Below are positions 36,110-44,885 of a DNA stretch of 53,536 bases, piece by piece. Each line of letters starts with the position of its first letter. Within the stretch, counting starts at the first letter, position 1. Source of the DNA: an uncultured Planctomycetaceae bacterium (GTDB taxonomy: Bacteria > Planctomycetota > Planctomycetia > Planctomycetales > Planctomycetaceae); assembly GCA_903871805.1 (NCBI GenBank), contig CAIQIE010000136.1, positions 1 to 53,536 on the forward strand, in the 5' to 3' direction. Position numbers and translations under genes: made by a program. The notes below the pieces were generated by a model that was not told the origin of the DNA, made no database searches, and saw nothing but the letters and a program-made list of their open reading frames with translations.

Positions 36110-36730
36110 TTACGTCTGATCCGCCTTGTCGTCGCGAATCACCGAGCATTCAGGAAGTTTCCCATCCCACCATTTGGGCTCTGCAAACACGTCCGCAACC
36201 GCAACAGTGAAACCTGGAAGCACTGTCCCCCCTTCCAGATTTTGCCATGCCCCCAACGCCAGAGTGTGCTGATTGCGACGGATCACCTGAATCTCTTTTT
36301 TAAATGGATCCGGAACCCAGATCATGGAGACTCCGTGCTGCAGATACGACGTCGTTCTGCGACGCATGTCCGTTCGCCGATCGTTGGACGAGGCAATATC
36401 GATGATGACACACGGCACCTCAGAAGCAATCGTTCTGTCCGTTTGCGAAAACGGAACCCCATTCAGAAACACGGAAATCGCCGGCATATAAACAGTATCC
36501 GGACTCCTCTCTGCCGTGATTCCCAGGCCAAAACACGCATAGCCGCGCTGCCGGGCGGGTTGACTGGAAAACCACTGGGCCAGCAACCGAGACAGATTCA
36601 GGACAATTGTGCCATGAATTGCCTCAGGAGCTGACAGCAGCACTGGCTGACCCTCGTGCAACTCATGCCAACGCCCCGCTTCAGGCAGATCAAACCGCTG
36701 CGACTCAAACTCCTCCGCTGTCAAACGCAT
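36110..36730 (-). CDS. Uma2-family (DUF820) protein, catalytic residues altered
   Basis: A protein of 206 residues of the Uma2/DUF820 family, a PD-(D/E)XK nuclease-like fold common in Cyanobacteria and Planctomycetes. Visible features are the opening MRLTAEEFES, the HELHEGQPVLLSAPEAIHGTI helix region and LQHGVSMIWVPDPFKKEIQV. Typical members read PDxxxV, vEvlSPS and K near the YxxxGV motif. Here these read VYMPAISV, IIDIASSND and DMRRRTTSYLQHGV, so the first Asp is replaced by Ala, Glu by Asp and Lys by Arg. It may be inactive. The gene is convergent with pfp. No target or neighbour suggests a role. Confidence 0.75.
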   Translation of the reverse strand: MRLTAEEFESQRFDLPEAGRWHELHEGQPVLLSAPEAIHGTIVLNLSRLLAQWFSSQPARQRGYACFGLGITAERSPDTVYMPAISVFLNGVPFSQTDRTIASEVPCVIIDIASSNDRRTDMRRRTTSYLQHGVSMIWVPDPFKKEIQVIRRNQHTLALGAWQNLEGGTVLPGFTVAVADVFAEPKWWDGKLPECSVIRDDKADQT

Positions 36731-36996
36731 CCGTCACTCCCCCCGCGTTGCTGCCGCCAGACAAGCACATGAAAACACCGTGTTCGCCACCCTGTCACCC
36801 CGCACCTCGAAGGATTATAAGGCAACAACTCCCGCCATGGCACCCAAAATCCCGCGAATGAATTTCACACAACCCTCGGTGAGTCCCTCCGCCGCATTTC
36901 AACCCCGCTGCCGCCTGGGGCCGTTCCGCTCTGCTGGGACCGCCAGGAAACGGCCTCCAGCTACGGGCACCGTCCTCGAGCATGATACGGCGAGCG

Positions 36997-37026
36997 TTTC
37001 AGCCCAGAGGGCTGGCAGAAAATAGC
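36997..37026. repeat. Hairpin repeat unit, copy 1
   Basis: The unit starts tttcagcccagagggctg (36997-37014) and continues with gcagaaaatagc. cagccc pairs with gggctg around a 3-base loop. It is the same design as copy 2 at 37073: TTTCA, CCC, short loop, GGG, TG, then CAGAAAA and AGC. Dispersed REP-like elements of this sort are common in planctomycete intergenic regions. Confidence 0.6.
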
Positions 37027-37072
37027 CGGTGGCAAGCCCCGCGCCGCCACTGGAAAACGCCAAACTCAGGCA

Positions 37073-37102
37073 TTTCACCCCAACGGGGTGACAGAAAACA
37101 GC
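37073..37102. repeat. Hairpin repeat unit, copy 2
   Basis: tcacccc (37075-37081) pairs perfectly with ggggtga (37085-37091) around a 3-base loop, followed by cagaaaacagc. Compared with copy 1, the stem bases change in a compensated way (CAGCCC/GGGCTG to CACCCC/GGGGTG), while the flanks TTTCA and CAGAAAA stay the same. Confidence 0.65.
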
Positions 37103-37423
37103 AGCCGCAACGCAGCCGCACGAATTCCCTCGCGGTGCCTCGCACACAAAGACGCCAGACACCCCGCAGGCTTCGCCCCTCTGTCTTTGGCCCACCGAAG
37201 GCCCCCAACGTTGTCGTAACACAAGTCGGTACGCAAAGCCTGCACAAAAATTACACTTACGAAATAAGCCACAGATGGATGGCACCGGTTTTCCCTCCGC
37301 AATGGCCCCGGGGCTCGGGACATGCGATGCGATACCGCCTGGATATGCTCCGCAGGGTGGTGCAATAGCCGGACCTGCCGGCAGCCAAAACCCCCGAAAA
37401 GTAGAATGACCCCTTTTTGCGAT

Positions 37424-38032
37424 TCACTGACCTTTGTGATTGATACTCATTCCCTCCTTGTGCTCTCCCCAGGTTTCGACCTGATTTCCGTCCGCTTCAA
37501 TGATGGCCTGATCGAAAAACGAATCGGGCTGCTGCTTCCAGACTTTCAGCCTCGCGTCATAAAATGATTCCTGCAGAGCAAAGATGTCCCATATGCCGAA
37601 TGGCCGACAGAAGTCTCCGGCGGTCGTCGGATCAGGAATGCGTTCGGCCCCCAGCGCATTCAGAGACGCTTCATCCCTCCGTCGCAGTTCGAGATGCTCA
37701 AGACAAGTACCCCCAGCGAGCAGGTTGTAGGCAATTTTGAGCACATGATCGGCTTCACTGTACGGCAGATGCATCTTGAAGATCGGGCAAATTCAATTGA
37801 TGCTTTCTGTGAGACTCAATTGTTTGACCATCTGCTGAATGACACCCAGCCCACCAGCATTCGTCGCCTGAACTCGATCGGCCAGCTCATATTGAATGGC
37901 GGGCGGCGCGATCATCGGCGTCTGACCGCTCCAGTTCGATTTGTCGGTTCTCTGTGTCGCGCGTCGCTCGCGTCGAGATAACTTCTGAAGTAGACTTCGT
38001 TTTATTCGAAAACCTTCTGTTTGCCGATGCAT
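37424..38032 (-). pseudogene. IS1380-type transposase remnant
   Basis: Minus-strand sequence that reads as the first part of an IS1380-family transposase. The N-terminal part (about 38032-37796) contains YELADRVQATNAGGLGVI and QQMVKQLSLTESIN and then hits an in-frame TGA. The same frame continues from 37792 with FKMHLPYSEADHVLKIAYNL, LAGGTCLEHLELRRRDEA and PDPTTAGDFCRPFG. It breaks off after KVWKQQPDSFFDQAIIEADG and EGMSINHKGQ at 37424. One nonsense codon and the loss of about two thirds of the protein show that it is inactive. The ends of the element are not clear. Confidence 0.85.
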
Positions 38033-38175
38033 GTCGTTTGTCGTTACTCAACAAACACCGGAAAACACGAAGGTTTTTGTCTTTATTCAACTTTCTCGCA
38101 TTCAAGGTACGCTTGGTTTAGGACTAGAATACGCTTCTGATGGTTCGCTTTATGTCGGGACAAGGGATTGTCGTC

Positions 38176-38985
38176 ATGGAAACCCGCGTATTCAGGTTTT
38201 CCTGTTTTTTATGCCGCGCTCTTTTTACGCCGTGGACTGCGGTAGTGCTGCTGCTGTTGTGCAGTGATGTTCCGCTATGCGCTCAGGATGCTGTGACGCC
38301 TGCGGCTCCCAGAGTGCAGTCCTTTCTAAGCATCCGCGAATTTCTGGCAGCGGGCGGAGCCATTGGCTACGTGATTATGTTCCTGAGTTTTCTGATGGTG
38401 GCCCTGATGGCTGATGCCGCAATGAGTCTGCGACGTGCTGTCTTTATGCCCCCGGGACTTGCGGAAGAGGTTCATCGCCTGCTGGCCGAACGCAAGCCAC
38501 AGGAAGCTCGATCGCTCTGTCAGAAATACCCTGGGTTCCTGAGTCAGGTACTGTCCGCGGGGCTGGATGAGTGTGTTTCAGGGACGTGGCCTCCCATCGA
38601 AAAAGCCATGGAAGACGCCGCCGGCGAACAGGCGGCCCGGGTCTCACGTCGCATCGAGTACCTCTCGGTCATCAGCACTCTGGCTCCCATGCTGGGACTG
38701 ATGGGCACCGTCTGGGGCATGATTGTGGCGTTCATGGAATTTGAACTGAAGGCGAACCCGCAGATCTCTGAACTGGCACCGGGCATCTACAAGGCCCTGG
38801 TTACAACACTGCAGGGGCTGGGAGTGGCGATTCCCTGCATCGGTGGCCTGGCGTTTTTTCGCAGCCGCATCGAAGACCTGGCAACGGAAAGCACGCTGCT
38901 GGCCGCACACGTGTTCGCGGACTACCGCAGGACGCTGCAGGCAAAACGCCCGCCTGTTTCAAAAGACATCGCTTCAACACGCTGA
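38176..38985 (+). CDS. MotA/TolQ/ExbB-family proton-channel protein
   Basis: An inner-membrane protein of 269 residues. A signal-like hydrophobic N-terminus (TPWTAVVLLLLCSDVPLCAQ) comes first, then one membrane helix (GYVIMFLSFLMVALMADAAM). A cytoplasmic loop and two further helices follow in the conserved part: LSVISTLAPMLGLMGTVWGMIVAF and YKALVTTLQGLGVAIPCIGGLAFF. The family uses proton flow to energise outer-membrane or motility machines together with an ExbD/TolR partner, but no partner is encoded next to it. The start at 38176 has AAGGG ten bases upstream; ATGs at 38140 and 38152 in frame are alternatives. It converges with metG. A TAGAAT box at 38125-38130 is a possible -10. Confidence 0.85.
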   Translation: METRVFRFSCFLCRALFTPWTAVVLLLLCSDVPLCAQDAVTPAAPRVQSFLSIREFLAAGGAIGYVIMFLSFLMVALMADAAMSLRRAVFMPPGLAEEVHRLLAERKPQEARSLCQKYPGFLSQVLSAGLDECVSGTWPPIEKAMEDAAGEQAARVSRRIEYLSVISTLAPMLGLMGTVWGMIVAFMEFELKANPQISELAPGIYKALVTTLQGLGVAIPCIGGLAFFRSRIEDLATESTLLAAHVFADYRRTLQAKRPPVSKDIASTR

Positions 38986-39099
38986 CCGCCGTCGGAAAAT
39001 TCATCGCCGATGCGGAGCGAAACATCTTCAGGGCTGCAATCAGATCCGCCATGTTCGTTCCATAACGGATCTGATTCGCAGGCAGCAGACGGTCTGACT

Positions 39100-41190
39100 T
39101 CAGTGGACTCGATGTCCCGGTACAGAGCCCTGATCCGGCGAAAGCAAAAAGACTTCGGTCCCCCCAGCTCCGCTGGCACAAATCATTCCCTGGCTGAGCC
39201 CGAACTTCATCTGCCGCGGTTTCAGGTTGGCCACGCAGATGACCAGTCGTCCCACCAGGTCTTCAGGCTTGTAGGCCGCTTTAATCCCGGCGAATACGTT
39301 GCGAGTTTCTCCGCCTCCCAGTGAGAGGGTGAGCTGCAGCAGCTTATTTGCGCCCTCAACGTGGTTCGCTTCCAGAACTCTGGCAACCCGCAGGTCAATC
39401 TTTACGAAGTCATCAATCGTGCACTCCGCAGCCAGCGGCTCATTCTTCAAAGCATCCCCGGCATCCTGCCATTTGTCGGCCGGATGAAAAATGGGCCCTA
39501 CCGGGGTCGGGGGGACCGCTGGGGCCGCCTGATGCGTCTGTTCGGCTGCCGTTTCCTGCCTGCTTTCCTCAATCATCGCTTCTACCTGTTTCATTTCAAG
39601 ACGTTTCATTAAGTGCTGGAACTGACTGACAGGAGTTCCTGTCAACGGTGTTCGGGATTCGTTCCAGTGTTCTATCGGGCGATTGAGCAGATCTTCAGTC
39701 TGCTTCGCCAGTTCCGGAAGAACAGGAGTCAGATAGACAACGATCTGCCGGAACAAATTCAGGGTGATCGAACAGACGTCTCGCAATTCCACGGCTTTCG
39801 TCGGATCTTTGCGAATCACCCACGGCTGTCGATCATCCACAAACTTATTGGCTTTATCTGCCAGAGCCATGATTTCCCGAAGCGCTGCATTGTAGTTGCA
39901 GTCTTCAAAAAATGCGGCAATCAGTTCTCCACGAGACGCTCCCTCTGCAAACAATCCTCCGTCGTCCGGATAGACGTCAGACAAAGTCTGACCGGCGAGG
40001 AATCCCGCTGACCGCGAGGCAAGATTGATGACCTTATTCACCAGATCCGTGTTCACTCTGGCAATAAATTCTTCCAGGTTCAGATCGATATCGTCAAGCC
40101 CCGGTCCCAGCTTACTGGCATAGTAGTACCGCAGAGGTCCTGGCGGCAGATGTCGCAGCCATGTTGATGCCATCAGAAAGGTGCCTTTGGATTTTGACAT
40201 CTTCTCGCCACCGACCGTCAGAAATCCATGCACATGCACTTTCCGCGGCAGATTGCAGTTCGCCGTCTTCAGCATCCCCGGCCAGAATAATGTGTGAAAG
40301 TACGTTATGTCCTTGCCAATGAAGTGATGAATCTCCGCTGCGGAATCTGCCATCCACCATGAGTTGAAGTCTTCACCATGCTTCTGACACCACTCCTTTG
40401 TGGATGCCATGTAACCAATGGGAGCGTCAAACCACACATACCAGTAGTTGCCGGGATGGTCCGGAATTTCGAAGCCAAAGTAGGGAGCAGGACGGGAAAC
40501 ATCCCAGTCTCGCAGAGCATCTCCAAGAAAATTGCCTTTGAGATACCGAGCGACCTCGGGCTGCAACCGATCGCCGTCCTGAGACCACTGCTGCAGAAAT
40601 TCACGGAGCTGTTCCAGCTCAATAAACAAGTGCTCCGCCGTTCTAATCTCTGGTATCGCATCTGAAAGCACGCTGCGCGGGTCACGAAGATCAGCGGGGG
40701 TATACGTCGCACTGCATACGCTGCAGTTGTCTCCTGGCTGATCGGCTGCTCCACAACGCGGACAGGTTCCTCTGACAAATCGATCCGCAAGAAATGTTCC
40801 CGCCACCGGATCGTACAATTGCTGTACGTCCTTCTGCTTCACAAGTCCGCTGCGACGGATGGCTGCCCAAATCTGATGACACAGCTCCCGATTCTCGGGA
40901 CTATTTGTGCTGCCATAGTTATCAAATTGAATCTGAAAGCCAGCAAAGTCCCGCAGGTGCGCGTCCCGCATGTCGGCAATCACGGCCTCTTCCGAGCGAC
41001 CTTCCCGGCGGGCCCGAATCATGATCGCGGTACCATGCGTGTCGTCGGCACAGATAAACACACAACGATGCCCACACAGCTTCTGGAACCGCACCCAAAT
41101 GTCCGTCTGGATGTACTCCACAAGGTGCCCAATATGAATATGCCCGTTTGCATAGGGCAATGCGGCTGTCACAAGAATCTGTCGAGACAT
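39100..41190 (-). CDS. metG: Methionyl-tRNA synthetase
   Basis: A class-I aminoacyl-tRNA synthetase of 696 residues that charges tRNA-Met. The HIGH signature is in [13 protein letters not shown] and the KMSKS loop in [12 protein letters not shown]. The zinc knuckle [17 protein letters not shown] has the four expected Cys. The C-terminal 110 residues ([20 protein letters not shown] to the end) are the tRNA-binding OB fold that allows dimerisation. The ATG at 41190 starts at the conserved region. The gene is complete and alone in its transcription unit; its 3' end faces the ExbB-like gene. The assignment is very sure. Confidence 0.97.
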   Translation of the reverse strand: MSRQILVTAALPYANGHIHIGHLVEYIQTDIWVRFQKLCGHRCVFICADDTHGTAIMIRARREGRSEEAVIADMRDAHLRDFAGFQIQFDNYGSTNSPENRELCHQIWAAIRRSGLVKQKDVQQLYDPVAGTFLADRFVRGTCPRCGAADQPGDNCSVCSATYTPADLRDPRSVLSDAIPEIRTAEHLFIELEQLREFLQQWSQDGDRLQPEVARYLKGNFLGDALRDWDVSRPAPYFGFEIPDHPGNYWYVWFDAPIGYMASTKEWCQKHGEDFNSWWMADSAAEIHHFIGKDITYFHTLFWPGMLKTANCNLPRKVHVHGFLTVGGEKMSKSKGTFLMASTWLRHLPPGPLRYYYASKLGPGLDDIDLNLEEFIARVNTDLVNKVINLASRSAGFLAGQTLSDVYPDDGGLFAEGASRGELIAAFFEDCNYNAALREIMALADKANKFVDDRQPWVIRKDPTKAVELRDVCSITLNLFRQIVVYLTPVLPELAKQTEDLLNRPIEHWNESRTPLTGTPVSQFQHLMKRLEMKQVEAMIEESRQETAAEQTHQAAPAVPPTPVGPIFHPADKWQDAGDALKNEPLAAECTIDDFVKIDLRVARVLEANHVEGANKLLQLTLSLGGGETRNVFAGIKAAYKPEDLVGRLVICVANLKPRQMKFGLSQGMICASGAGGTEVFLLSPDQGSVPGHRVH

Positions 41191-41945
41191 TCCATTACTT
41201 CCAGTTTGCGTAAACTCGGTTCATCCCGGCTGAATTCAACCCCTGAATGAAATCTGATGCCTGATCGAAGATCAAACCTGCGCCACACCAGCAAACCGGA
41301 TTGATTCCGGACGGAAACGCACGAAAACGAAACTTAGTCGCTGGTCGGGCGAAGTGTCGACCGACATGCCATGAACGTCAACGCGATCCGCCCTCCGGAT
41401 CAGAACTTCCTGAAAATCACTGAGTTTTCAGGAATGCATTCCGCCAGAACAACTACCCTGCGCCGTTGACACAGACAAGCCCCCCGGTAAACCAGACACA
41501 TGACCGCGTCGGTGAATTTACGCCCGATCACGGGAAGTCCTGCCCGACTGGCAATTGAGATATTCCCCGTTTTGAGCCACCTCGTCGATCAGAAAACATT
41601 CCGCCAAAAATCCAGTCGCCTCTCCTGGCTTTTGTGACATAGGTTACCCGTGTAGCGTCTTTAACGAACATCATTCGCAACCCGGCAATTTGTCAGTGCT
41701 TCATTCGCGGTCATACGTCCATTCCATGTATCCGCCGGCTGCGCAACTGTCGCTTCCGCAAATACAGGCCTTATCGTAACAAAGCCTATCGGCGACACAT
41801 TCCGAAAGGACGCATGGCAATTCCAAATCAAAGGTGAGAGTTTTCCCACTAAGAATTTGCAGAACGAACGAACCGAGGCAGACTTCCTGCATGATTCTAT
41901 GGTGGTTTTCCCACCACGTTCCTGCCTGGTTTAAGGCATTCAGAT
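41191..41945. other. Gene-poor region upstream of metG
   Basis: A stretch of about 750 bases between the divergent metG and small-protein genes. The only frame of note is a Cys-rich 91-codon one on the minus strand (41976-41701), which overlaps the start of the next gene. No RNA gene or repeat is recognised. It should contain the metG promoter. Confidence 0.45.
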
Positions 41946-42188
41946 ATGACTGACACCAATCTTCTGACATCGACATCCCCGGCCTTTATTGACCGTCGCT
42001 CTCGAACGAACGATCAAAGTCCCGGCGGGGTAGAACGTCGGCAGTTCCGAGACGGTGATAGATCCCTGCGCCCCGAGGTCGCTGAACTCGCTGACGCCGT
42101 TGACAATTACAAGATCAAACACCGCCGTCGCTTCATTACGTTCGAGGAACTCTTCGATGTAATGGTCTCCCTCGGCTATCATCGCTGA
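41946..42188 (+). CDS. Small conserved hypothetical protein
   Basis: A protein of 80 residues. The first 35 are polar and probably disordered (DRRSRTNDQSPGGVERRQF). The second half, RPEVAELADAVDNYKIKHRR and RFITFEELFDVMVSLGYHR, reads like a compact helical domain. I recall this ending from many small planctomycete proteins of unknown function. The ribosome-binding site is weak. No neighbour suggests a role. Reality of the gene rests on the recognised C-terminal pattern. Confidence 0.65.
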   Translation: MTDTNLLTSTSPAFIDRRSRTNDQSPGGVERRQFRDGDRSLRPEVAELADAVDNYKIKHRRRFITFEELFDVMVSLGYHR

Positions 42189-42305
42189 TCAGGCGACATT
42201 TGAGCAGTCGGTATCATTTTTCCAGTCGCCAACTGGGCAAAAAAACCTGCGCGCACTCTGGATGTCCATAGTCTGTTCACCAGAGCGGCACCACGGAGCG
42301 TTTTA

Positions 42306-43199
42306 TTACTTTCCAAGGTGCAGGTCGATTCGATCGTGCGTGGTGTAAAAACGCCAGCGGTTGTCCTCCCTGAGCAGCAATCCGCTGGATTTGTTTTCTT
42401 CAACAGGCCGCAACGGTCCGGACGTTTTCCTCCAGTGCAGCAGGTCCGAGGACTCTGCAAGGAATGTGCTCCAGCGTCTGGGCTTCATTTCGTCGCCGGT
42501 GCCATGCAGGACCGCCACATAGCGGTTGCCAATCTTCTGCACCTGATTCATGGCAATCATCCGTCGATCAAAACTGTCCGGTCCCGGTACTATGATCGGA
42601 TCGTCGCTGACGTTGGTCCATGTTTTCATGTCTGCAGACGTCGCCAGCCAAATGCCCTCATCCCTGCGTTCGTAGAACAGATACCACACACCGTTGTCGA
42701 GAATTGCCGTAGGTGTTCCAAAGGGGCCCGCAGGGATGGGCTCTCCAGCCTTCAGTCGAACATCCAATGTTCCCACACGCGTCCATTGAATGCCGTCGCG
42801 AGAGGTCATCAACTGAGCCTGGTCCTGACTTCCTTCCGAAAACATGTAATAGGTGTCGTCGTGCTTCACGACCATCATGTCTTCGACCCAGTAGTCGGAG
42901 ACCAGCGGATTCATTTCTGCACGAGTCCACTGAATTCCATCCTTCGACGTGGCGTAGCCGAGCTTCATGGTCACAGGTTGCTGCTCCGGATCATACCCGG
43001 TGTACCACAGTTTCCAGAGCTCTCCGTCTCGCATGATCCAGCCCCGCTCCCGAATCTTTGCATCCCAGGCCCCGGGCTGGGCCACAAAAATCGGCTGGTC
43101 AGAAACCGTCGAAAAACTCAGAGGAATTTCATCGGCGACAACAACTGAATGCACGGCAGTCAGTAACAAACACACCGCAGAAAAAACTCGTACTCTCAA
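42306..43199 (-). CDS. Secreted five-bladed propeller protein, GH43/GH32-like
   Basis: A protein of 297 residues. A signal peptide (VFSAVCLLLTAVHSVVVADE) precedes repeats typical of the GH43/32/68 beta-propeller fold: IMRDGELWKLWYTGYDPE, YATSKDGIQWTRAEMNP, MTSRDGIQWTRVGTLD and LATSADMKTWTNVSDDP. The catalytic residues of these families are not obvious by eye, so glycosidase activity is uncertain. The start is TTG at 43199, eight bases after a perfect GGGAGG; this decides the start. The gene lies 186 bases downstream of the DUF1080 gene on the same strand, with that gene's terminator between them. Confidence 0.8.
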   Translation of the reverse strand: MRVRVFSAVCLLLTAVHSVVVADEIPLSFSTVSDQPIFVAQPGAWDAKIRERGWIMRDGELWKLWYTGYDPEQQPVTMKLGYATSKDGIQWTRAEMNPLVSDYWVEDMMVVKHDDTYYMFSEGSQDQAQLMTSRDGIQWTRVGTLDVRLKAGEPIPAGPFGTPTAILDNGVWYLFYERRDEGIWLATSADMKTWTNVSDDPIIVPGPDSFDRRMIAMNQVQKIGNRYVAVLHGTGDEMKPRRWSTFLAESSDLLHWRKTSGPLRPVEENKSSGLLLREDNRWRFYTTHDRIDLHLGK

Positions 43200-43321
43200 C
43201 GGAAAATCCTCCCGGGGAACTTTCTTTCAGATCACAAGACGTCGGCCCAAATAAAATCCCGCGTGCCAGCAAACAGCAGGTGAATGTCACAATGGCCATC
43301 TGCAGACTGCAGGCAGAAAAG

Positions 43322-43351
43322 CAAACAGCCCGGCTGATAACCACCGGGCTG
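43322..43351 (-). terminator. Rho-independent terminator of the DUF1080 gene
   Basis: cagcccgg (43326-43333) pairs with ccgggctg (43344-43351) around a 10-base loop. On the minus strand the hairpin is followed by TTTGCTTTTC. It lies about 35 bases after the stop at 43386. Confidence 0.75.
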
Positions 43352-43385
43352 CTGTTTTTCCTGTTCGACCTGTCAATTGGTCGAT

Positions 43386-44699
43386 CTATTCCGGAAGTCG
43401 CTTGATGCTGACGTTGCGGAAGCCCACAGCATCGCCATGCCCGGCGAAGCCAAAGTATCCCGTTTTTCGATCCTTGCCGGGATGCGGCCGACCACCGAGA
43501 AGTTCGGTGACCTTGCTGAGATCGGCATTCAGAATCACGTTGCCATTCAGTTCGACGCGAATGGTGGTGCCATCCACTGTCACTTCCTGGTAGTTCCACG
43601 TTCCGGCGGAGCGCAGAAATCCGCGTTTTGCAGCCGCCATACCGTAGGCAGACCCGTGGTACTGACGAGCATCCAATGCCGCATAGTTGGCATGTTCGTT
43701 GTCAAGTACCTGCAGTTCACACATCGCGTCATAGGCCGGGTCACCCTTGCCATCCGTTCGAATTGCCAGCCCATTATTGCCGGATGGAGGCGTCATAAAC
43801 TCAAGACGAACAACAAAGTTGGCGTATTCCTCGTTGGTGTGCAGAATCCCGCCCTTGCCTTCTTTGCAACGAATTGTCCCATCAACCACCTCGTAGTTGT
43901 CCGCTGCGCCGCCCCAACCGCTCAGGTCTTTGCCGTTGAAGATCGATGCAAATCCTTCAGTCTCGCGTGCAGACAGAATCGAATTCGCCTCTTCAGCCGG
44001 AATTTCGCGAACAAAGATGTTTCGCCATCGAATCTCGCCACCATGGGTCTGAAGACATACGGGGCCTTTTCGGAACAGCGGACTTTCACGATCCCAATAG
44101 TTTTCCATGATGGCGTTGTCCACCACCATCTGACCGTTCAGCCAGACGCTGGTGCGAGCACCAATTTGACGAATCTTGAAGCTGTTCCACTCACCAAACG
44201 CGTGATCGGCGCGAACAAACGGATCTTTTCCCGCCGCTCCGGCACTGTTGTTCCACAACCCACCACTGCCCTTGTCAGCACCCAGTTTGAACTTTGATTC
44301 TTCTGTGAAGTCCCAAATCTGAACCTGAGGATTGGCCTTCAGATAGATGCCGCTGTCTGCCAGCGGTACCGTCTTGTAGTCAATCAGCAGTTCATAATCG
44401 GTGTACTCTTCGTCCGTGACCAGGTAGGCGCCGTGCCCGTCGTTTACCAGTTCGCTGTTCTCTACAGACCAGTGCTTTTTCGCATCATCGGTCCATTCAG
44501 TGATCTGCTTTTTTCGCATTTCTTCGGGCATCCTGGCGAGATCCCGAGGGTCAAAGTGGGGCATTCCGTGCCACCCTTCAAGATCCTTGCCATTGAAGAT
44601 TGCCCGAAAGCCTTCAGGTGGCTCGGCAGCAGGGATGGCGGATGAGGTAAGCATCAGGAACGCAGCGGCAATTGCTGCCAGTGATGGCGTTCGGATCAT
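43386..44699 (-). CDS. Secreted protein with two DUF1080 (3-keto-disaccharide hydrolase) domains
   Basis: A protein of 437 residues with a signal peptide (LAAIAAAFLMLTSSAIPAAE). Two DUF1080 jelly-roll domains follow. Domain 1 begins GFRAIFNGKDLEGWHGMP (residue about 30) and domain 2 begins GFASIFNGKDLSGWGGAA (residue about 255). Shared motifs include WSVENSELVNDGHGAYLVT with VVDGTIRCKEGKGGILHTNE, and YELLIDYKT with FVVRLEFMT. The fold is related to concanavalin-like lectins, and some members hydrolyse 3-keto-glycosides. ATG at 44699 with GGAG ten bases upstream. A terminator follows. The domain call is sure; the substrate is not known. Confidence 0.92.
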   Translation of the reverse strand: MIRTPSLAAIAAAFLMLTSSAIPAAEPPEGFRAIFNGKDLEGWHGMPHFDPRDLARMPEEMRKKQITEWTDDAKKHWSVENSELVNDGHGAYLVTDEEYTDYELLIDYKTVPLADSGIYLKANPQVQIWDFTEESKFKLGADKGSGGLWNNSAGAAGKDPFVRADHAFGEWNSFKIRQIGARTSVWLNGQMVVDNAIMENYWDRESPLFRKGPVCLQTHGGEIRWRNIFVREIPAEEANSILSARETEGFASIFNGKDLSGWGGAADNYEVVDGTIRCKEGKGGILHTNEEYANFVVRLEFMTPPSGNNGLAIRTDGKGDPAYDAMCELQVLDNEHANYAALDARQYHGSAYGMAAAKRGFLRSAGTWNYQEVTVDGTTIRVELNGNVILNADLSKVTELLGGRPHPGKDRKTGYFGFAGHGDAVGFRNVSIKRLPE

Positions 44700-44885
44700 G
44701 TTGAGAGGTCTCCGGGGAAGGCCAAAAACGGAGGGTTAACAGGCACTGCTGTACGCAGTTGCCCAATCGGATTCGGAGAATAACCGAATTTGCGTTGTTC
44801 GAAAATGCATCCGGCACGTAGTCCATGGAAAATCACGCTGTTTCAACGAATTCCTTCCGTATCTTCTGCAGACTTTCCCTCGCGG

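Larger units (their letters stand above)
36731..37423. other. Intergenic region with hairpin repeats
   Basis: Nearly 700 bases between the Uma2-like gene and the transposase remnant, G+C-rich and without a gene. It carries two copies of a hairpin unit at 36997-37026 and 37073-37102. The segment cccgaaaagtagaatgaccc near 37394-37413 borders the transposase remnant and may be part of an IS end. Confidence 0.6.
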
